From: Phycisphaerales bacterium
GTDB lineage: Bacteria; Planctomycetota; Phycisphaerae; Phycisphaerales; SM1A02
DNA length: 64,000 nt
Direction: 5' to 3'
Assembly (NCBI GenBank): GCA_022446795.1
Contig: JAKVBX010000008.1
Location: 1 to 64,000, forward strand
Shown here: positions 1 through 10,128 of the stretch, one piece after another
How the letters are laid out: the number at the start of each line of letters is the position of its first letter
Position numbering within the stretch: the stretch's first letter is position 1
Position numbers and translations under genes: made by a program
The notes under the pieces: generated by a model
What the model saw: only the letters and a program-made list of their open reading frames with translations
Told to the model about the DNA's origin: nothing
Database searches by the model: none

Positions 1-1476
1 CAGGATGCGAACTTCACAAACGGTTCTGCGACAGACGGTGGCGGCGTGCTCTGCAGCAACGCTGATCTATCATTCATCAACTGCAGGTTCACATCAAACC
101 AGGCCACTGGATCCGGTGGTGGCCTGCGCTGTGAAGCGGATACCGTCATCAGCCTCAACAACTGTGTTGTGTACAACAATGTCGCCGGCACCAGCGGCGG
201 AGGCATCATGCTCGACAGTGCCGAGGCGACACTGGCCAACTGCACAATCGACAACAACACCAGCAGCCTCTACGGAGGCGGCATACTGCTCATCGGGACA
301 GCCAACGCCACCAACTGCTGGATCACCAATAACGAGGCCCAGACCAACAATGGCGGCGGAATACTACTCGCCACCAACGCACAGATGATCTTGGACTCCT
401 GCAGCATTCAAGGCAATACAGCCGGAACCGACGGCGGCGGCATGATCTGTGGCACTGGTTCAGACCTGACCGCAACAGACTGCTCGTTTGACAGCAATAC
501 CGCTGGCGATGACGGTGGTGGAATTGCAAACTACCAAGCCTCCATATCGCTAAGCAACTGCAACCTGACATCAAATAATGCCGTCTATGATGGCGGCGGA
601 ATAGAGATGCAATATTCCGATGCCACACTCTCCAACTGTCATTTTGTCATGAACATCGCGTGGCGAGGAGCGGGCGCCACGGTGCATCGGAACGGTGATT
701 CCCAGGAACGCGCATCAGTTTCAGACTGCAGCTTTGTTGACAACCAGTCCACCTTTGCAGGCGGACTCTTCCTGCTACGAACATCAGTGGATGTGACCAA
801 CACCCTGTTCCAGAACAATCACGCCTCAACACGATCAGGCGGTATTGAATTCAACAGCACCACCAACTTCGGCAAGGATGTAAAACTGCTTGACTGCCAG
901 GCATTTGACAACTCCGCACCGGAAAATGCATTTGCATCAGTCTTCTTTTCTCCATTCACGACCGAAGATACGATCATCTGTGGCAGCACGGATGCACCCA
1001 TCGGCGCCCCGCATGGCACGTGGTCAGATCTGGGCAATACGTGCATTACCGAGTTCTGCGACAGCGATTCGGACGGGGCCCTGGATTGTGAAGACGGATG
1101 CCCGGACGATCCGCTCAAGACCGAGCCCGGTGACTGCGGCTGCGGCAACCCGGACACGGATTCGGATGGAGATGACACCGCCGACTGCATCGACGGCTGC
1201 CCCGACGACCCGCTCAAGATCGACCCGGGCGAATGTGGCTGCAACGTTCCCGATGAGGATGCCAACGACAACGGCATCATCGACTGCCTGGAAAGCGACT
1301 GCCCGGCCGACATCGATGGGGACGGACTGGTCACGATCGAAGATCTGCTGGATGTGATCGGCAGTTGGGGCGACTGCGCCGACCCCGACAACTGCCCCGC
1401 CGACCTGGACGGCACCGGCAGCGTCGACATCGAGGATCTTCTGGCTGTGATCTCGGGCTGGGGCGCCTGCCCCTGA
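1..1476 (+). CDS. Secreted parallel beta-helix protein with TSP3-like and dockerin-type C-terminus (5' partial)
   Basis: The frame is open from base 1, so the true start lies upstream; 491 residues are visible. About the first 330 residues are imperfect repeats of 25-30 residues with GGG turns, Asn ladders and NC motifs, as in right-handed beta-helix or polymorphic-outer-membrane-protein repeats. Next come two units of the DSDGxxDCxDGCPDDPxK..PGxCGC kind, which resemble calcium-binding thrombospondin type 3 repeats. The end holds two dockerin-type units (ADIDGDG..TIEDLL and ADLDGTG..DIEDLL), each closing with a GSWGDC or GWGAC motif, typical of Phycisphaerae secreted proteins. The role is probably cell-surface or extracellular adhesion or glycan binding; the substrate is unknown. 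It converges with the next gene, leaving one base between stops. Confidence 0.85.
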   Translation, partial: QDANFTNGSATDGGGVLCSNADLSFINCRFTSNQATGSGGGLRCEADTVISLNNCVVYNNVAGTSGGGIMLDSAEATLANCTIDNNTSSLYGGGILLIGTANATNCWITNNEAQTNNGGGILLATNAQMILDSCSIQGNTAGTDGGGMICGTGSDLTATDCSFDSNTAGDDGGGIANYQASISLSNCNLTSNNAVYDGGGIEMQYSDATLSNCHFVMNIAWRGAGATVHRNGDSQERASVSDCSFVDNQSTFAGGLFLLRTSVDVTNTLFQNNHASTRSGGIEFNSTTNFGKDVKLLDCQAFDNSAPENAFASVFFSPFTTEDTIICGSTDAPIGAPHGTWSDLGNTCITEFCDSDSDGALDCEDGCPDDPLKTEPGDCGCGNPDTDSDGDDTADCIDGCPDDPLKIDPGECGCNVPDEDANDNGIIDCLESDCPADIDGDGLVTIEDLLDVIGSWGDCADPDNCPADLDGTGSVDIEDLLAVISGWGACP

Positions 1477-1477
1477 C

Positions 1478-3334
1478 CTACCGGTCGCGTTGGATCGTGT
1501 GCTGCCGGTCGATCGAAAGCCCGGCGACCGGAACCTCCTGGACCTGGCCGTCAGGCCAGGTGACCTGAACCGACTCGATCGAAGTCGACTCACCCAAGCC
1601 GAAGGTCACCGGCAATTCCACCTGGGACAGGTACGAACGAGTCGGCATGACCTGCCGCCGCTGCGTGATGCCATCAGCAGTCAGGTCGATCCAGGCCCCG
1701 ATCGCGCTGCGATTGCCCGAGGTGGAATCCTCCAACTTCAATCGCATCCAATGATGGCCCAGGGACTGATCATTCCGCAGGAGCAGCGGACGATCGCCCG
1801 CCTGGGTCACGATCACGTCAAGATCACCATCCGCATCGATGTCGGCGAAGGCTGCGCCTCGGCCGACGATGGGTGTCACCAGGTCCCCCGCGGTCTCGGA
1901 AGGCACGATCTCGAAACAGGCCGGTCGATCCGGACCCGCATTCCAGAACAGCTGACCCGGTTGCCGGTAGTGCTGGCTGGCCTGGATCTCGTTGATCTCC
2001 TCCTCCAGGTGACCATTGGTCTGAAACAGATCCAACCGCCCATCCAGGTCATAGTCGAAGAAGAAGAGGCCAAAGGACAACAGCGGCCGGGTCGGCGAAC
2101 CGATCCCCTCCAGGATCGCCTCGTCGGAAAACAGGTCGCCCTCGCCGACGTAGAAGCTCGTCATCTCGTTGGCGAAGTTACCGATGCCGATACCGATGGA
2201 CTCGTCATTTCGGTAATGCGCCGCATCAATTCCCATCGCGCCCGTCGCCTGCCCACGATCGTCATAGGCCACGCCGGTGATCGTGCCGATCTCCTCGAAA
2301 GTGCCGTCACCCAGGTTGCGATACAGGAAGTTCCGCGTGGTGTCGTTGGCGACCAGCAGGTCCATCCAGCCATCTCGATCGAGGTCGATGGGCACCACGG
2401 CCAGCGACTTGCCGACGGCCACACCAGTTGCGGAATTGACCACGTGCAGCCCCGCCGCTTCCGAGACCTCCTCGAAGGTGCCATCACCACGATTGCGGTA
2501 GAGCCGCGGCTGGCTGCCCTCGTACTGCTTCGGTGGCCCGTAGGCCCGATCCGTCCCGTTGAGCGTGAAGTTCAGCGCCTGGTCCTTCTCACGTGACCAC
2601 TGGACATAGACCGGAACGAAGATGTCCAGGTCGCCATCACGGTCATAGTCCAGCATGGCCGGGCTGCTGGTCCATTGATCATCATCACCAGCAACGCCGG
2701 CGGCCGCGGTGATATCGACGAAGCCCTCCGGGGTATTGCGATAGAGGCGATCCCCTCCTACCGCGCCAATGAAGAGGTCACGGCGGCCATCGGCATCGAT
2801 GTCACCAACAGCCACGCCCGTGCCATAGAACGCGTGGTCCAGGCCGACGGCTGCCGTCACGTCCTGGAACTGACCACGACCATCATTGGCATACAGGGCC
2901 ATCGTGCTGGGCGGCTCGCCACTGGAGGAGTGCGGCCAGGCCATCGCATTGACCAGGAGCAGGTCCTGGTCACCATCATTGTCGTAGTCCAGGAAGGCCG
3001 CACCGGATCCCATCGTCTCGGGAAGGAGCTTCTCGCCCTCGGCCCCCGACTCATGTTGAAAATCCACTCCCGCCCCACTGGTGATGTCCGCGAAGGAAAC
3101 GGACGGCAGCACCGCGACATCAGGCACCAGGGCCTCGGGCGCGGAGACTTCCTTCTCGATGATGACTTCCTCCTGGGCGCCCCCCTGACCCACCAGCAGC
3201 CAGATCAGGCCGCCGATGACGAGCAGGGCCACGATGACCACCAGCGACCGCCGGAAGACGATCCCGATGATCTCGTCATCCTGGACGTGCTCATCCACGG
3301 GTGGATCAGGTGGCGGTGTGTCAGGCTCGGTCAT
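1478..3334 (-). CDS. Membrane-anchored CRTAC1-family protein (FG-GAP repeats, ASPIC/UnbV domain)
   Basis: 618 residues. A single membrane segment lies near residues 30-52 after an acidic, Pro-rich N-terminus, so the bulk should face the periplasm. At least six FG-GAP/VCBS calcium-loop motifs follow (DYDNDGDQD, DIDADGRRD, DYDRDGDLD, DLDRDGWMD, DYDLDGRLD, DIDADGDLD), which form a beta-propeller. The last 90 residues match ASPIC/UnbV, with a VTWPDGQVQEV motif. Its ATG overlaps the stop of the upstream multihaem cytochrome gene by four bases, so the two are translationally coupled and probably act together in the envelope. No enzymatic function is assigned to this family; calcium-dependent binding is inference. 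Confidence 0.9.
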   Translation of the reverse strand: MTEPDTPPPDPPVDEHVQDDEIIGIVFRRSLVVIVALLVIGGLIWLLVGQGGAQEEVIIEKEVSAPEALVPDVAVLPSVSFADITSGAGVDFQHESGAEGEKLLPETMGSGAAFLDYDNDGDQDLLLVNAMAWPHSSSGEPPSTMALYANDGRGQFQDVTAAVGLDHAFYGTGVAVGDIDADGRRDLFIGAVGGDRLYRNTPEGFVDITAAAGVAGDDDQWTSSPAMLDYDRDGDLDIFVPVYVQWSREKDQALNFTLNGTDRAYGPPKQYEGSQPRLYRNRGDGTFEEVSEAAGLHVVNSATGVAVGKSLAVVPIDLDRDGWMDLLVANDTTRNFLYRNLGDGTFEEIGTITGVAYDDRGQATGAMGIDAAHYRNDESIGIGIGNFANEMTSFYVGEGDLFSDEAILEGIGSPTRPLLSFGLFFFDYDLDGRLDLFQTNGHLEEEINEIQASQHYRQPGQLFWNAGPDRPACFEIVPSETAGDLVTPIVGRGAAFADIDADGDLDVIVTQAGDRPLLLRNDQSLGHHWMRLKLEDSTSGNRSAIGAWIDLTADGITQRRQVMPTRSYLSQVELPVTFGLGESTSIESVQVTWPDGQVQEVPVAGLSIDRQHTIQRDR

Positions 3335-6147
3335 GATCCCTCGTCCCCACTGGGGGGCGATATCGGCTCAAGATCGTAGATGACAACAGCCTCGGAGGCC
3401 TGATTGGCCGCCGGGTACTTCTCACGGGCTTCGGCGATGGCTCGATCCCGAGCGTTGTCATCCACCTTGTAGGTGCCGTGAAGTTCGGCATGTGTTGCGG
3501 ACTGATCGTCCTTGTTCAGGTCGGCCCAGATCTGCTTGAGGTTGTAGTGGGCATCGGCATTCTCGGGATCCAGGGCCAACGCCTGGTGGAAGACCTCGGC
3601 GGCCTCCATCATGAGTTCCTCCCGCTGCTGCCGCTTGGCCGGCCCGCGTTCCTGCCGCGCCCGCTGGTACAGGGTGTTGCCCAGTTCATTGAGCACCCGC
3701 CAGTCCTCCGAGAAATCGAAGTTGCGCCCCTGCGCCTGGACGAACCCACCCTCGATGACCTGGCGGAACTTGTCGATCGCCGCATCGAGCCGACCATTCT
3801 GCTTGTCCACCTGCCCACCGAACCACAGGAGATGCCACTCCCGGGCGGGATGCTCCATCTGGGCCGCCCGCGCCAACGCCGCAGGCGCGTCTTCCGTCAC
3901 ACGACCTTCCTTCAGGTAGACCCGGGCCAGGTTCACCGGACCCTCGGATCGCCCCAGGGACTCGACACGAGCAAAGGCCTCTTCGGCGCCTCGAAGTTCG
4001 CCCAGGTCACCCTTTCGCAGGAGACCGATGCCATAGTCATTCCACCGCGTCCACTCCGGAACCGCGAGTTCCTCGACGGGGTCGACCGGCACGCCACCCT
4101 TCACCGGCAGCACGACGACATCCTCGGCCATCGTGGTGACCGGCAGATCATTGATCCAGTCCGCATCCTCATGAACGAAGCGCATGTACTCGGTATCGAA
4201 CTTGCGGTACTTGAGCGAGGCGTGGATCGTGATGGGCCCGGCACAGTCCTCCGGGACCTCGAACCGGTAGTGAATCACGTCGGCCGCACCGGGCGGGATC
4301 TGGTGGTTGTAGAGCGACGTGAAGATGTCCTGGGCATTGCGACGCGAGATCCGGTTGCCGTCACGGTCGATCACGAACGAGTTGACGAAGTGGGACCACG
4401 GGTCCACCTGGCCCTCTTCGTCCATCGCGCCGCTGTGACCGATCACGGTGTCGCCGCAACTCACCACCACCTCGACCCAGACCTGGTTTGAGTCGGCCGT
4501 GCCCTGGGTGAAGAGATGGCCCATCTTGACCGTCCGCAGGATGGCTTCCAACAGGTAGGACTCGCCCGGATCAAGCTCCGGGAGATCCGGTCGCAACGGC
4601 CCCATCAGTTCGCCGTCGATCCGCCCGCCCTTCTTGAGGCCGAACAGGTCCAGTCGCATGACGCCCTCGAGGAACTCCTGGTGCTTGGCGATGGCTTCCT
4701 CGGCCCGGGGCATGTCGACCATGGTCGGGATGGCCGTATTGGCGGACGGGAACATGTGATCGTGAACCTTGGGCACGCCCGAGTCGTCACGCAGCTGGGC
4801 CCCGAAATCGGTCGAGGCCATCAATGGCATGTGACAGTCGTTGCAGTTCACCTCGGCCACCGGCGGGTAGTAGAAGCTCTCCACGCCATGGCCCGACACG
4901 CCACTGAGCCGGAAGGAATCGAGGTGATTCTGGCCACGCAGCCACTTGTAATCGTTGAGCTCCGGCGGCAGGTGCACCTTGTGGCAGGTCCCGCAGAAGT
5001 CGTCCGACTCGTGCAGGGGCTTGAGGAACATCTTCTTGTGGAACTCGGGCTTGGCCTTGACCAGTTGCTTGTTGACCCACGACAGCACGGGATTGTCGCT
5101 GAAGGCGAATGGATAGTGCTGCGGCTCGTCGATCGTGTAGTCGGCATTGCCGCGAGGCGAATTGACGTGACTGATGCTGTGGCAGACCGTGCAGGTAATC
5201 CCGGCATGAGCCGTCGGATCGTGCACCATGTCGTAATCGGGGTCATTGAAGGCCCCGCTGAAGAACGGAACCGGGTCATGGCAGCCGGCGCAGAAGCGGG
5301 AGGCATTGACCGTTCCATCCCGCTCCATGGCGACCTCACGGGTTTCCTTCACGGACGCGAGGTAGGCCGGGTTGTTGAACGAGGAGAACTTGTGAACCGA
5401 GTGCATCCACGAGTCGTGGATGTCCGCGTGGCATTCCAGGCAGTACTCGTCGTTCTGGAGCACCTCGGGTCGAATGAAGTCACCGGAGACCGTGCGGGCC
5501 AGCGAGGGGAAGAAGTACTGCTCGCCCTCGGGGTTGCCTTCGACATTCCACTGCCGTGGATCCTGCGACTGGAAGAAGACCATCACCAGGGCGAAGACGC
5601 CGGCCACCGCCGCCCAGCCCAGCCCCACGCCCCACTTGATCCGACGACCAGCCAGTCGATGGAGAATGAACAACCAGACCACGACCAATGGCGTGATGAC
5701 ATGAATCCACCAGATGATGGCCCGGGCCGTCTCGTCGCGGATGTCGATGAGACCCTCGACCCGCATCAGGACCACCCCAGTCACCAACAGGATGATCGAA
5801 CAGGTGAACAGGGCATACCCGGCTCGAACCGCTCGTCGATTGGGCCGGTTGTGGGCATTCCGGATATGGGCGGCCCCGAAGATGATGAAGGGGACCAGGA
5901 GCACCAATCCCAGCACCAGGTGGGCCAGGAACATGGTCAGGTAGAACCAGTTCTCGTAGGTCTCCCCCGTCACCAGGCCCATGGCCCTGATCGCCACCAG
6001 GTAGACCGAGTTGACGATCAGCAGGGCGAAGAGGGCGAAGATCCCGATCAGCAGGATCTTCAAGCGCGGCCCAACCACCGGCCGGTATTTCCGCCGAGGC
6101 GCTCCGGCTGAAGCTGCTGATGTCGCGTTCTTTCCTGGGCGAGCCAT
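3331..6147 (-). CDS. Multihaem cytochrome c with five-helix membrane domain and TPR tail
   Basis: 938 residues. Five hydrophobic helices lie at about 31-56, 71-92, 110-130, 144-163 and 175-192, with membrane His residues (H76, H149, H163) that could ligate haem b. Five CxxCH c-type haem sites follow at 236-240, 286-290, 319-323, 385-389 and 435-439, then a beta-rich region and a C-terminal TPR section. The plan is that of a quinone-linked electron carrier with a periplasmic multihaem domain; the electron donor and acceptor are unknown. It overlaps the downstream CRTAC1 gene by ATGA. The motif spacing resembles the cytochrome c554-like multihaem group, but catalytic activity cannot be read from the sequence. 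Confidence 0.9.
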   Translation of the reverse strand: MARPGKNATSAASAGAPRRKYRPVVGPRLKILLIGIFALFALLIVNSVYLVAIRAMGLVTGETYENWFYLTMFLAHLVLGLVLLVPFIIFGAAHIRNAHNRPNRRAVRAGYALFTCSIILLVTGVVLMRVEGLIDIRDETARAIIWWIHVITPLVVVWLFILHRLAGRRIKWGVGLGWAAVAGVFALVMVFFQSQDPRQWNVEGNPEGEQYFFPSLARTVSGDFIRPEVLQNDEYCLECHADIHDSWMHSVHKFSSFNNPAYLASVKETREVAMERDGTVNASRFCAGCHDPVPFFSGAFNDPDYDMVHDPTAHAGITCTVCHSISHVNSPRGNADYTIDEPQHYPFAFSDNPVLSWVNKQLVKAKPEFHKKMFLKPLHESDDFCGTCHKVHLPPELNDYKWLRGQNHLDSFRLSGVSGHGVESFYYPPVAEVNCNDCHMPLMASTDFGAQLRDDSGVPKVHDHMFPSANTAIPTMVDMPRAEEAIAKHQEFLEGVMRLDLFGLKKGGRIDGELMGPLRPDLPELDPGESYLLEAILRTVKMGHLFTQGTADSNQVWVEVVVSCGDTVIGHSGAMDEEGQVDPWSHFVNSFVIDRDGNRISRRNAQDIFTSLYNHQIPPGAADVIHYRFEVPEDCAGPITIHASLKYRKFDTEYMRFVHEDADWINDLPVTTMAEDVVVLPVKGGVPVDPVEELAVPEWTRWNDYGIGLLRKGDLGELRGAEEAFARVESLGRSEGPVNLARVYLKEGRVTEDAPAALARAAQMEHPAREWHLLWFGGQVDKQNGRLDAAIDKFRQVIEGGFVQAQGRNFDFSEDWRVLNELGNTLYQRARQERGPAKRQQREELMMEAAEVFHQALALDPENADAHYNLKQIWADLNKDDQSATHAELHGTYKVDDNARDRAIAEAREKYPAANQASEAVVIYDLEPISPPSGDEGS

Positions 6148-6267
6148 CTGCCGAGTCCCCTATCGGCTGCCGGCGGTGACCGCAGCCCGATATTCACCGA
6201 TGATTCACCCACGAGGGGGAATTCTCAACCCTAATCGTGAGGATATGCAGTTGATTTCCAGGCCGGC

Positions 6268-6732
6268 TCAGATCTGCCGATCGCTCCAGGACCCGATCCG
6301 AGCCAGTTCTGACTGGAGCTGGCGGGCATGGGCGGCCACGGCCGTGGCCACGAGCACCGTATCCCGCCCGGCCACTGTCCCCAGCACCGAGGCGAGCCCG
6401 AGGGCGTCCAATTCGGCCGCAATGGGGCCGGCATGGCCCGGGGTGGTCCTGAGCACCAGGAGCGTCCCCGCGGGCTGCATGCCCACCAGGGAGCTCTTGA
6501 ACAGGCTGGCCAGCCGTTTCCGGGCGGCCCGGTCCACGGTGGCCGATTCCGGAGCCACGTAGCCATCTGGCCCCTTCACGATGCCGATGCTCCGGAGATC
6601 CCGGGACAGCGTTGCCTGAGTGACCTCCACCCCCTCCGCCAGCAGCAGGCTCAGCAACTCCCCCTGGGAGCGGACCTGGTTGCGTCGCAGCACATCCAAC
6701 AGCACTGATTGTCGACGCTCCTGATCACGCAT
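6268..6732 (-). CDS. argR: Arginine repressor ArgR
   Basis: 154 residues, the usual ArgR length. The N-terminal winged helix carries the SQGELL...TQATLSRDLRSIGI pattern of the family, and the C-terminal hexamerisation and arginine-binding domain has GTVAGRDT, equivalent to the canonical GT(I/V)AGDDT. ArgR normally senses L-arginine and represses arginine biosynthesis or activates catabolism. No arginine gene lies in this window, so its targets must be elsewhere. It sits downstream of and on the same strand as the TPR/FG-GAP gene (12-base gap), so it may be co-transcribed with it. The Arg replacing the first Asp of the AGDDT motif is a small departure. Confidence 0.92.
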   Translation of the reverse strand: MRDQERRQSVLLDVLRRNQVRSQGELLSLLLAEGVEVTQATLSRDLRSIGIVKGPDGYVAPESATVDRAARKRLASLFKSSLVGMQPAGTLLVLRTTPGHAGPIAAELDALGLASVLGTVAGRDTVLVATAVAAHARQLQSELARIGSWSDRQI

Positions 6733-6744
6733 CCAGGTCTCCCA

Positions 6745-9700
6745 TCAATGACCACCCATCCAACGATCGTTGTAGCGTTGATGCAGCAGTCCGGCCTCAC
6801 CGGTCGCCTCGACCGGCAACGGCTCGATGGTATCGCCATCCCGGGTGAACAGGTCCTGGTCCTTGCACCAGCCGTCGATCTCGAACACCAGGCGACGAGT
6901 CCAACCGGCCGCCGGTGCCCCCGGGACCGATTCGAACTGGAACGCAATGGCCTCACCCGGACCGAAGATGGCCAGGGCCGAATCGGTCTCTGCGACCAGT
7001 TCCGTGACATCGCCGTAGCGACTGTGCCAACCACGTTGATGACGGGTATCCCACAAGGGGACACGCTGGCTCCAGTCAAAGCCCGGGTACTGCTGTGGCC
7101 CATTGCGACGAACCGGGAAGCCCGGCTCGATCAAGTCAGCCACCCCCGGGTGCATCGTCGTCTTGATGGCCTCCGGGCATGACGTGCCGGCCACGACAGC
7201 GGCGGCATCCCAGTAGATCTCCAGGTTGCTGCTGATGCGAAGCGCCGTGGTTCCCGTTGGAAGCAGACCGAGCGGAACGGACATCTGCCGAGGCATTCCC
7301 GCGGGATAGCCCGCCTTCTCGAGCACCATCTGCCATGGACCATCACCGACACGTGCCTCGACCGACGGCGGGTCGTAGGTTGCACCCGCCTGCCAGGCGG
7401 CGAAACAGGTCTGTGAATAGGGATACTCGACCCATCCATCCAACACGAGAACCGGCTCGCCATCGAGTGCATCCAACGCCTGATCAAAGGACAACTCCAG
7501 CACATGCGGCCTTGCCAAGCGACCAAGGAATCGGTGATCACGAGGCGTTGGTTCCGCCGCCACGCCATCGACGACGGCCAACGCCTCGGAGACGTCGCCC
7601 TCGCTGTTGTCCCAGCAGGACACCGGCTGAAGCCGCTGGCGATAGAAGACCGGTTCGCCACTGGGCGCCGGTCCACCAGCCGCCATGCGTTCATCCAGCG
7701 TCATCGACCAGCCCGGTGGCAGATCCCATTGGACGAGACGGGCCGCATCCAGGTAGCAGGATTCCTCCATGGGCTCGGCAACCGTGATCTCGTAGTGACC
7801 ATCGTGTGGAATCAGCACGCCCTCGGGCATCAGGAATCGCTCCCACGGTCGCGGCGAGACCACCGTATCGCGACCCGTTCGAAAACCGATCCCCCCCACG
7901 CCCAGCAGGTCACTGACGAACCGCTGGGTATCACCATCACGAACGAACAGCACCGGACAACTGGCCAGTTGCCGTTGCGTCTCCTCGATGACCGTGGATT
8001 CAGAGAGCCCCAGTTCCGTCTGGTACACGCCATCGGACCATTCAATGGCCAGGAAGTCGAGACGCGGTGACGGGCCAAGCCCGATCGGGATCGGCTGCAG
8101 GCTCTGGCCGGGCCCCGAACCATCCCGAAGCACACGCCCCATGGTCCAGCGAGCACCTCGGCGAGCGGCGTACCGGGTGCCGATGCCGCTGGCATTGGAT
8201 CGCATCGACTGACCCTCGTCATGCTTGCCCGTGAACGACACGGCGACGAAGGGATAACGCCCATCACCAGGATCGTGACTGATGATCGTCATCGAATCCG
8301 ATGCCACCCCTTCAGTCGAGTCACTGGAACGCCCCGCATCAAGGGCCACCAGTGAATACCCCCGCTCAGGTTCCAGCAATACCGGTGCCCATGCCCGCAG
8401 GTCATCAAAGCTGAAACGCTTGCCAGGTGTCGTGAGCCCCTGCTCCAGGTCAAGGTCGGATACCAGGACGCCATCCCATTGGCTTCGCACCAGGGCAAGC
8501 TGCCCCGTGCCGGTGACATCCATCAGGACCAGTTGTGGATCCGGTTGCTGGATCGCCGGCCCCTCGTAGGCCGCGCCCTGGAAATCAGCCAGCGACTTCT
8601 CCAGGACCTTTGGCGACCATCCGGACTGGCTCGTCCAGAGGGTCACGTCGAGGTTCTTCGCGAGCGAGACCAGTTCGACCCGGCCATCAGCGTCGATGTC
8701 ACCGGCCGCCGCAGCCACCATCGGAGCAGACGTAAAGGCTTCGAAGCCTTCCGCTGCCTGATAGCGCCACAGCCGATCATTCACATAGACCTCGTGTGGC
8801 GGTGCGTCGTTGATCACGACGAGGTCCACGTCACGATCATTGTCCAGGTCGGCCACGATGATCTCGCGTGAAGCACGATCCGGCGACGGCAGGCCCTCGG
8901 CCTCGCCGATCCGCCGCCAGGTGCCGTCGCGGTTGTTGTTCAACAGGGCGTTGGGCCCATTGGCATTGACCACGAAGACATCCAGGTCGCCATCATGATC
9001 CGCATCGAAGAGCGCTCCGTCCACCGAGCGATATGGATCTCCCTCCGCCTCGGCCAGCCCCGTATCCTGCGACCAATCTCCCGCATCCTGCAGCCACAGT
9101 TGATTGGCTCCATCACGACAGAGGTACACGTCGGGCCACCCGTTTCCATCGACATCGCCCCAGAGCGCCGCATGGACGTCAGTCACCGCGGCCAGTGGAA
9201 GCGAGTCGTCCATCGACCAACCGTCCTCGCGATTCCAGAGCACGCGGGATGCCGGTGGCTCCGTTCCGGACTGAAGCCCGGTGCAGAACACGTCCACGCG
9301 GCCATCGAGATCAATATCACACGCCGTCAGGCTGGGACGCTCGACTGGCCGAAACGTGTCGGTGGTGATGAGCGTCGTCGACTGTCCCCAGGCCGCTTTC
9401 CGATCACGTGCCGGTGGAGGTGGTGACTCCCCGAGCACCTGGACCTCGGCCCGTGGCCCCATCCGCGTGTACTTGATCTCCGCCAGGCGAGCCCGCGGGT
9501 TCTCCGCCATGGCCTGGAACTGATCCAGGTAGGCCATCGCTTCATCCGCCTGCCCAACTCGCCTCGCGGCCTGGGCCGCACCGTAGTACGCACTTCGCAG
9601 GTACGGATCGACCTCCATGCACCGTTGGTACCACGCCAGGGCCTCCTCGGGACGGTCCAGCTGCGACAGGCATTGGCCGGTGTAGTACGCGGCATACGCA

Positions 9701-10128
9701 TCCGTCGGGTCCGCCTCGGCAACCGTTCGAAATCGGTCCAGGGCTTCCTCGGAACGGCCCGCGTAGAAATCGAGAATGCCGGCAACGTAGAGGGCCGCCA
9801 GGTTCCCGGGCTCGTCCTCCAGGACGGTCTTCAGCACCACCAGGGCCGCCGCTTCATTCTCCTGGCCCTGCCGATTCAACTGGGCGATGGCCAGGTTGAT
9901 CCGGAGGGGCACGTTGTCGGGAGACTCATCGACCAGGGTGCGGAACGTCTCATAGGCGTCGGTGTAGTTGAACTGACCCATCAGGCCCACGGCTCGATTG
10001 TTCGCCTCGATGATGGCTGCTGTCGGGGCATTGGTCGCACCGGACTGGCCAGGTTCAGCCTGCTCATCCCCGCATCCGGCCAGGAGAGTACCGATGAGAA
10101 CAGGAAGCCAGGACCAATGGCGAGTCAT
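6745..10128 (-). CDS. Lipoprotein with TPR and FG-GAP repeats, CRTAC1-like
   Basis: 1127 residues. The signal peptide ends in the lipobox LLAGC (Cys19). TPR units fill roughly residues 45-210, then FG-GAP/VCBS loops (DIDLDGRVD, DVDGNGWPD, DADHDGDLD, DLDNDRDVD, DIDADGRVE) span about 265-540. An ASPIC/UnbV-like IEWSDGVYQTEL stretch lies near residue 690. The last 400 residues are an uncharacterised beta-rich domain. It is expected to be a periplasmic or outer-membrane lipoprotein. It overlaps the upstream nitrilase-family gene by ATGA, indicating coupling. The mix of TPR, propeller and ASPIC modules parallels the separate TPR and CRTAC1 genes on the plus strand at 11.2-14.3 kb. Function unknown. 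Confidence 0.88.
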   Translation of the reverse strand: MTRHWSWLPVLIGTLLAGCGDEQAEPGQSGATNAPTAAIIEANNRAVGLMGQFNYTDAYETFRTLVDESPDNVPLRINLAIAQLNRQGQENEAAALVVLKTVLEDEPGNLAALYVAGILDFYAGRSEEALDRFRTVAEADPTDAYAAYYTGQCLSQLDRPEEALAWYQRCMEVDPYLRSAYYGAAQAARRVGQADEAMAYLDQFQAMAENPRARLAEIKYTRMGPRAEVQVLGESPPPPARDRKAAWGQSTTLITTDTFRPVERPSLTACDIDLDGRVDVFCTGLQSGTEPPASRVLWNREDGWSMDDSLPLAAVTDVHAALWGDVDGNGWPDVYLCRDGANQLWLQDAGDWSQDTGLAEAEGDPYRSVDGALFDADHDGDLDVFVVNANGPNALLNNNRDGTWRRIGEAEGLPSPDRASREIIVADLDNDRDVDLVVINDAPPHEVYVNDRLWRYQAAEGFEAFTSAPMVAAAAGDIDADGRVELVSLAKNLDVTLWTSQSGWSPKVLEKSLADFQGAAYEGPAIQQPDPQLVLMDVTGTGQLALVRSQWDGVLVSDLDLEQGLTTPGKRFSFDDLRAWAPVLLEPERGYSLVALDAGRSSDSTEGVASDSMTIISHDPGDGRYPFVAVSFTGKHDEGQSMRSNASGIGTRYAARRGARWTMGRVLRDGSGPGQSLQPIPIGLGPSPRLDFLAIEWSDGVYQTELGLSESTVIEETQRQLASCPVLFVRDGDTQRFVSDLLGVGGIGFRTGRDTVVSPRPWERFLMPEGVLIPHDGHYEITVAEPMEESCYLDAARLVQWDLPPGWSMTLDERMAAGGPAPSGEPVFYRQRLQPVSCWDNSEGDVSEALAVVDGVAAEPTPRDHRFLGRLARPHVLELSFDQALDALDGEPVLVLDGWVEYPYSQTCFAAWQAGATYDPPSVEARVGDGPWQMVLEKAGYPAGMPRQMSVPLGLLPTGTTALRISSNLEIYWDAAAVVAGTSCPEAIKTTMHPGVADLIEPGFPVRRNGPQQYPGFDWSQRVPLWDTRHQRGWHSRYGDVTELVAETDSALAIFGPGEAIAFQFESVPGAPAAGWTRRLVFEIDGWCKDQDLFTRDGDTIEPLPVEATGEAGLLHQRYNDRWMGGH

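Noticed and set aside
4516-6111. Long antisense open frame opposite the multihaem cytochrome
   Set aside because: It is a shadow frame of the high-GC cytochrome gene, whose haem motifs and operon overlap are unequivocal. Other antisense frames of 300-500 codons (for example opposite 1490-2596 and 40080-41498) were rejected for the same reason.
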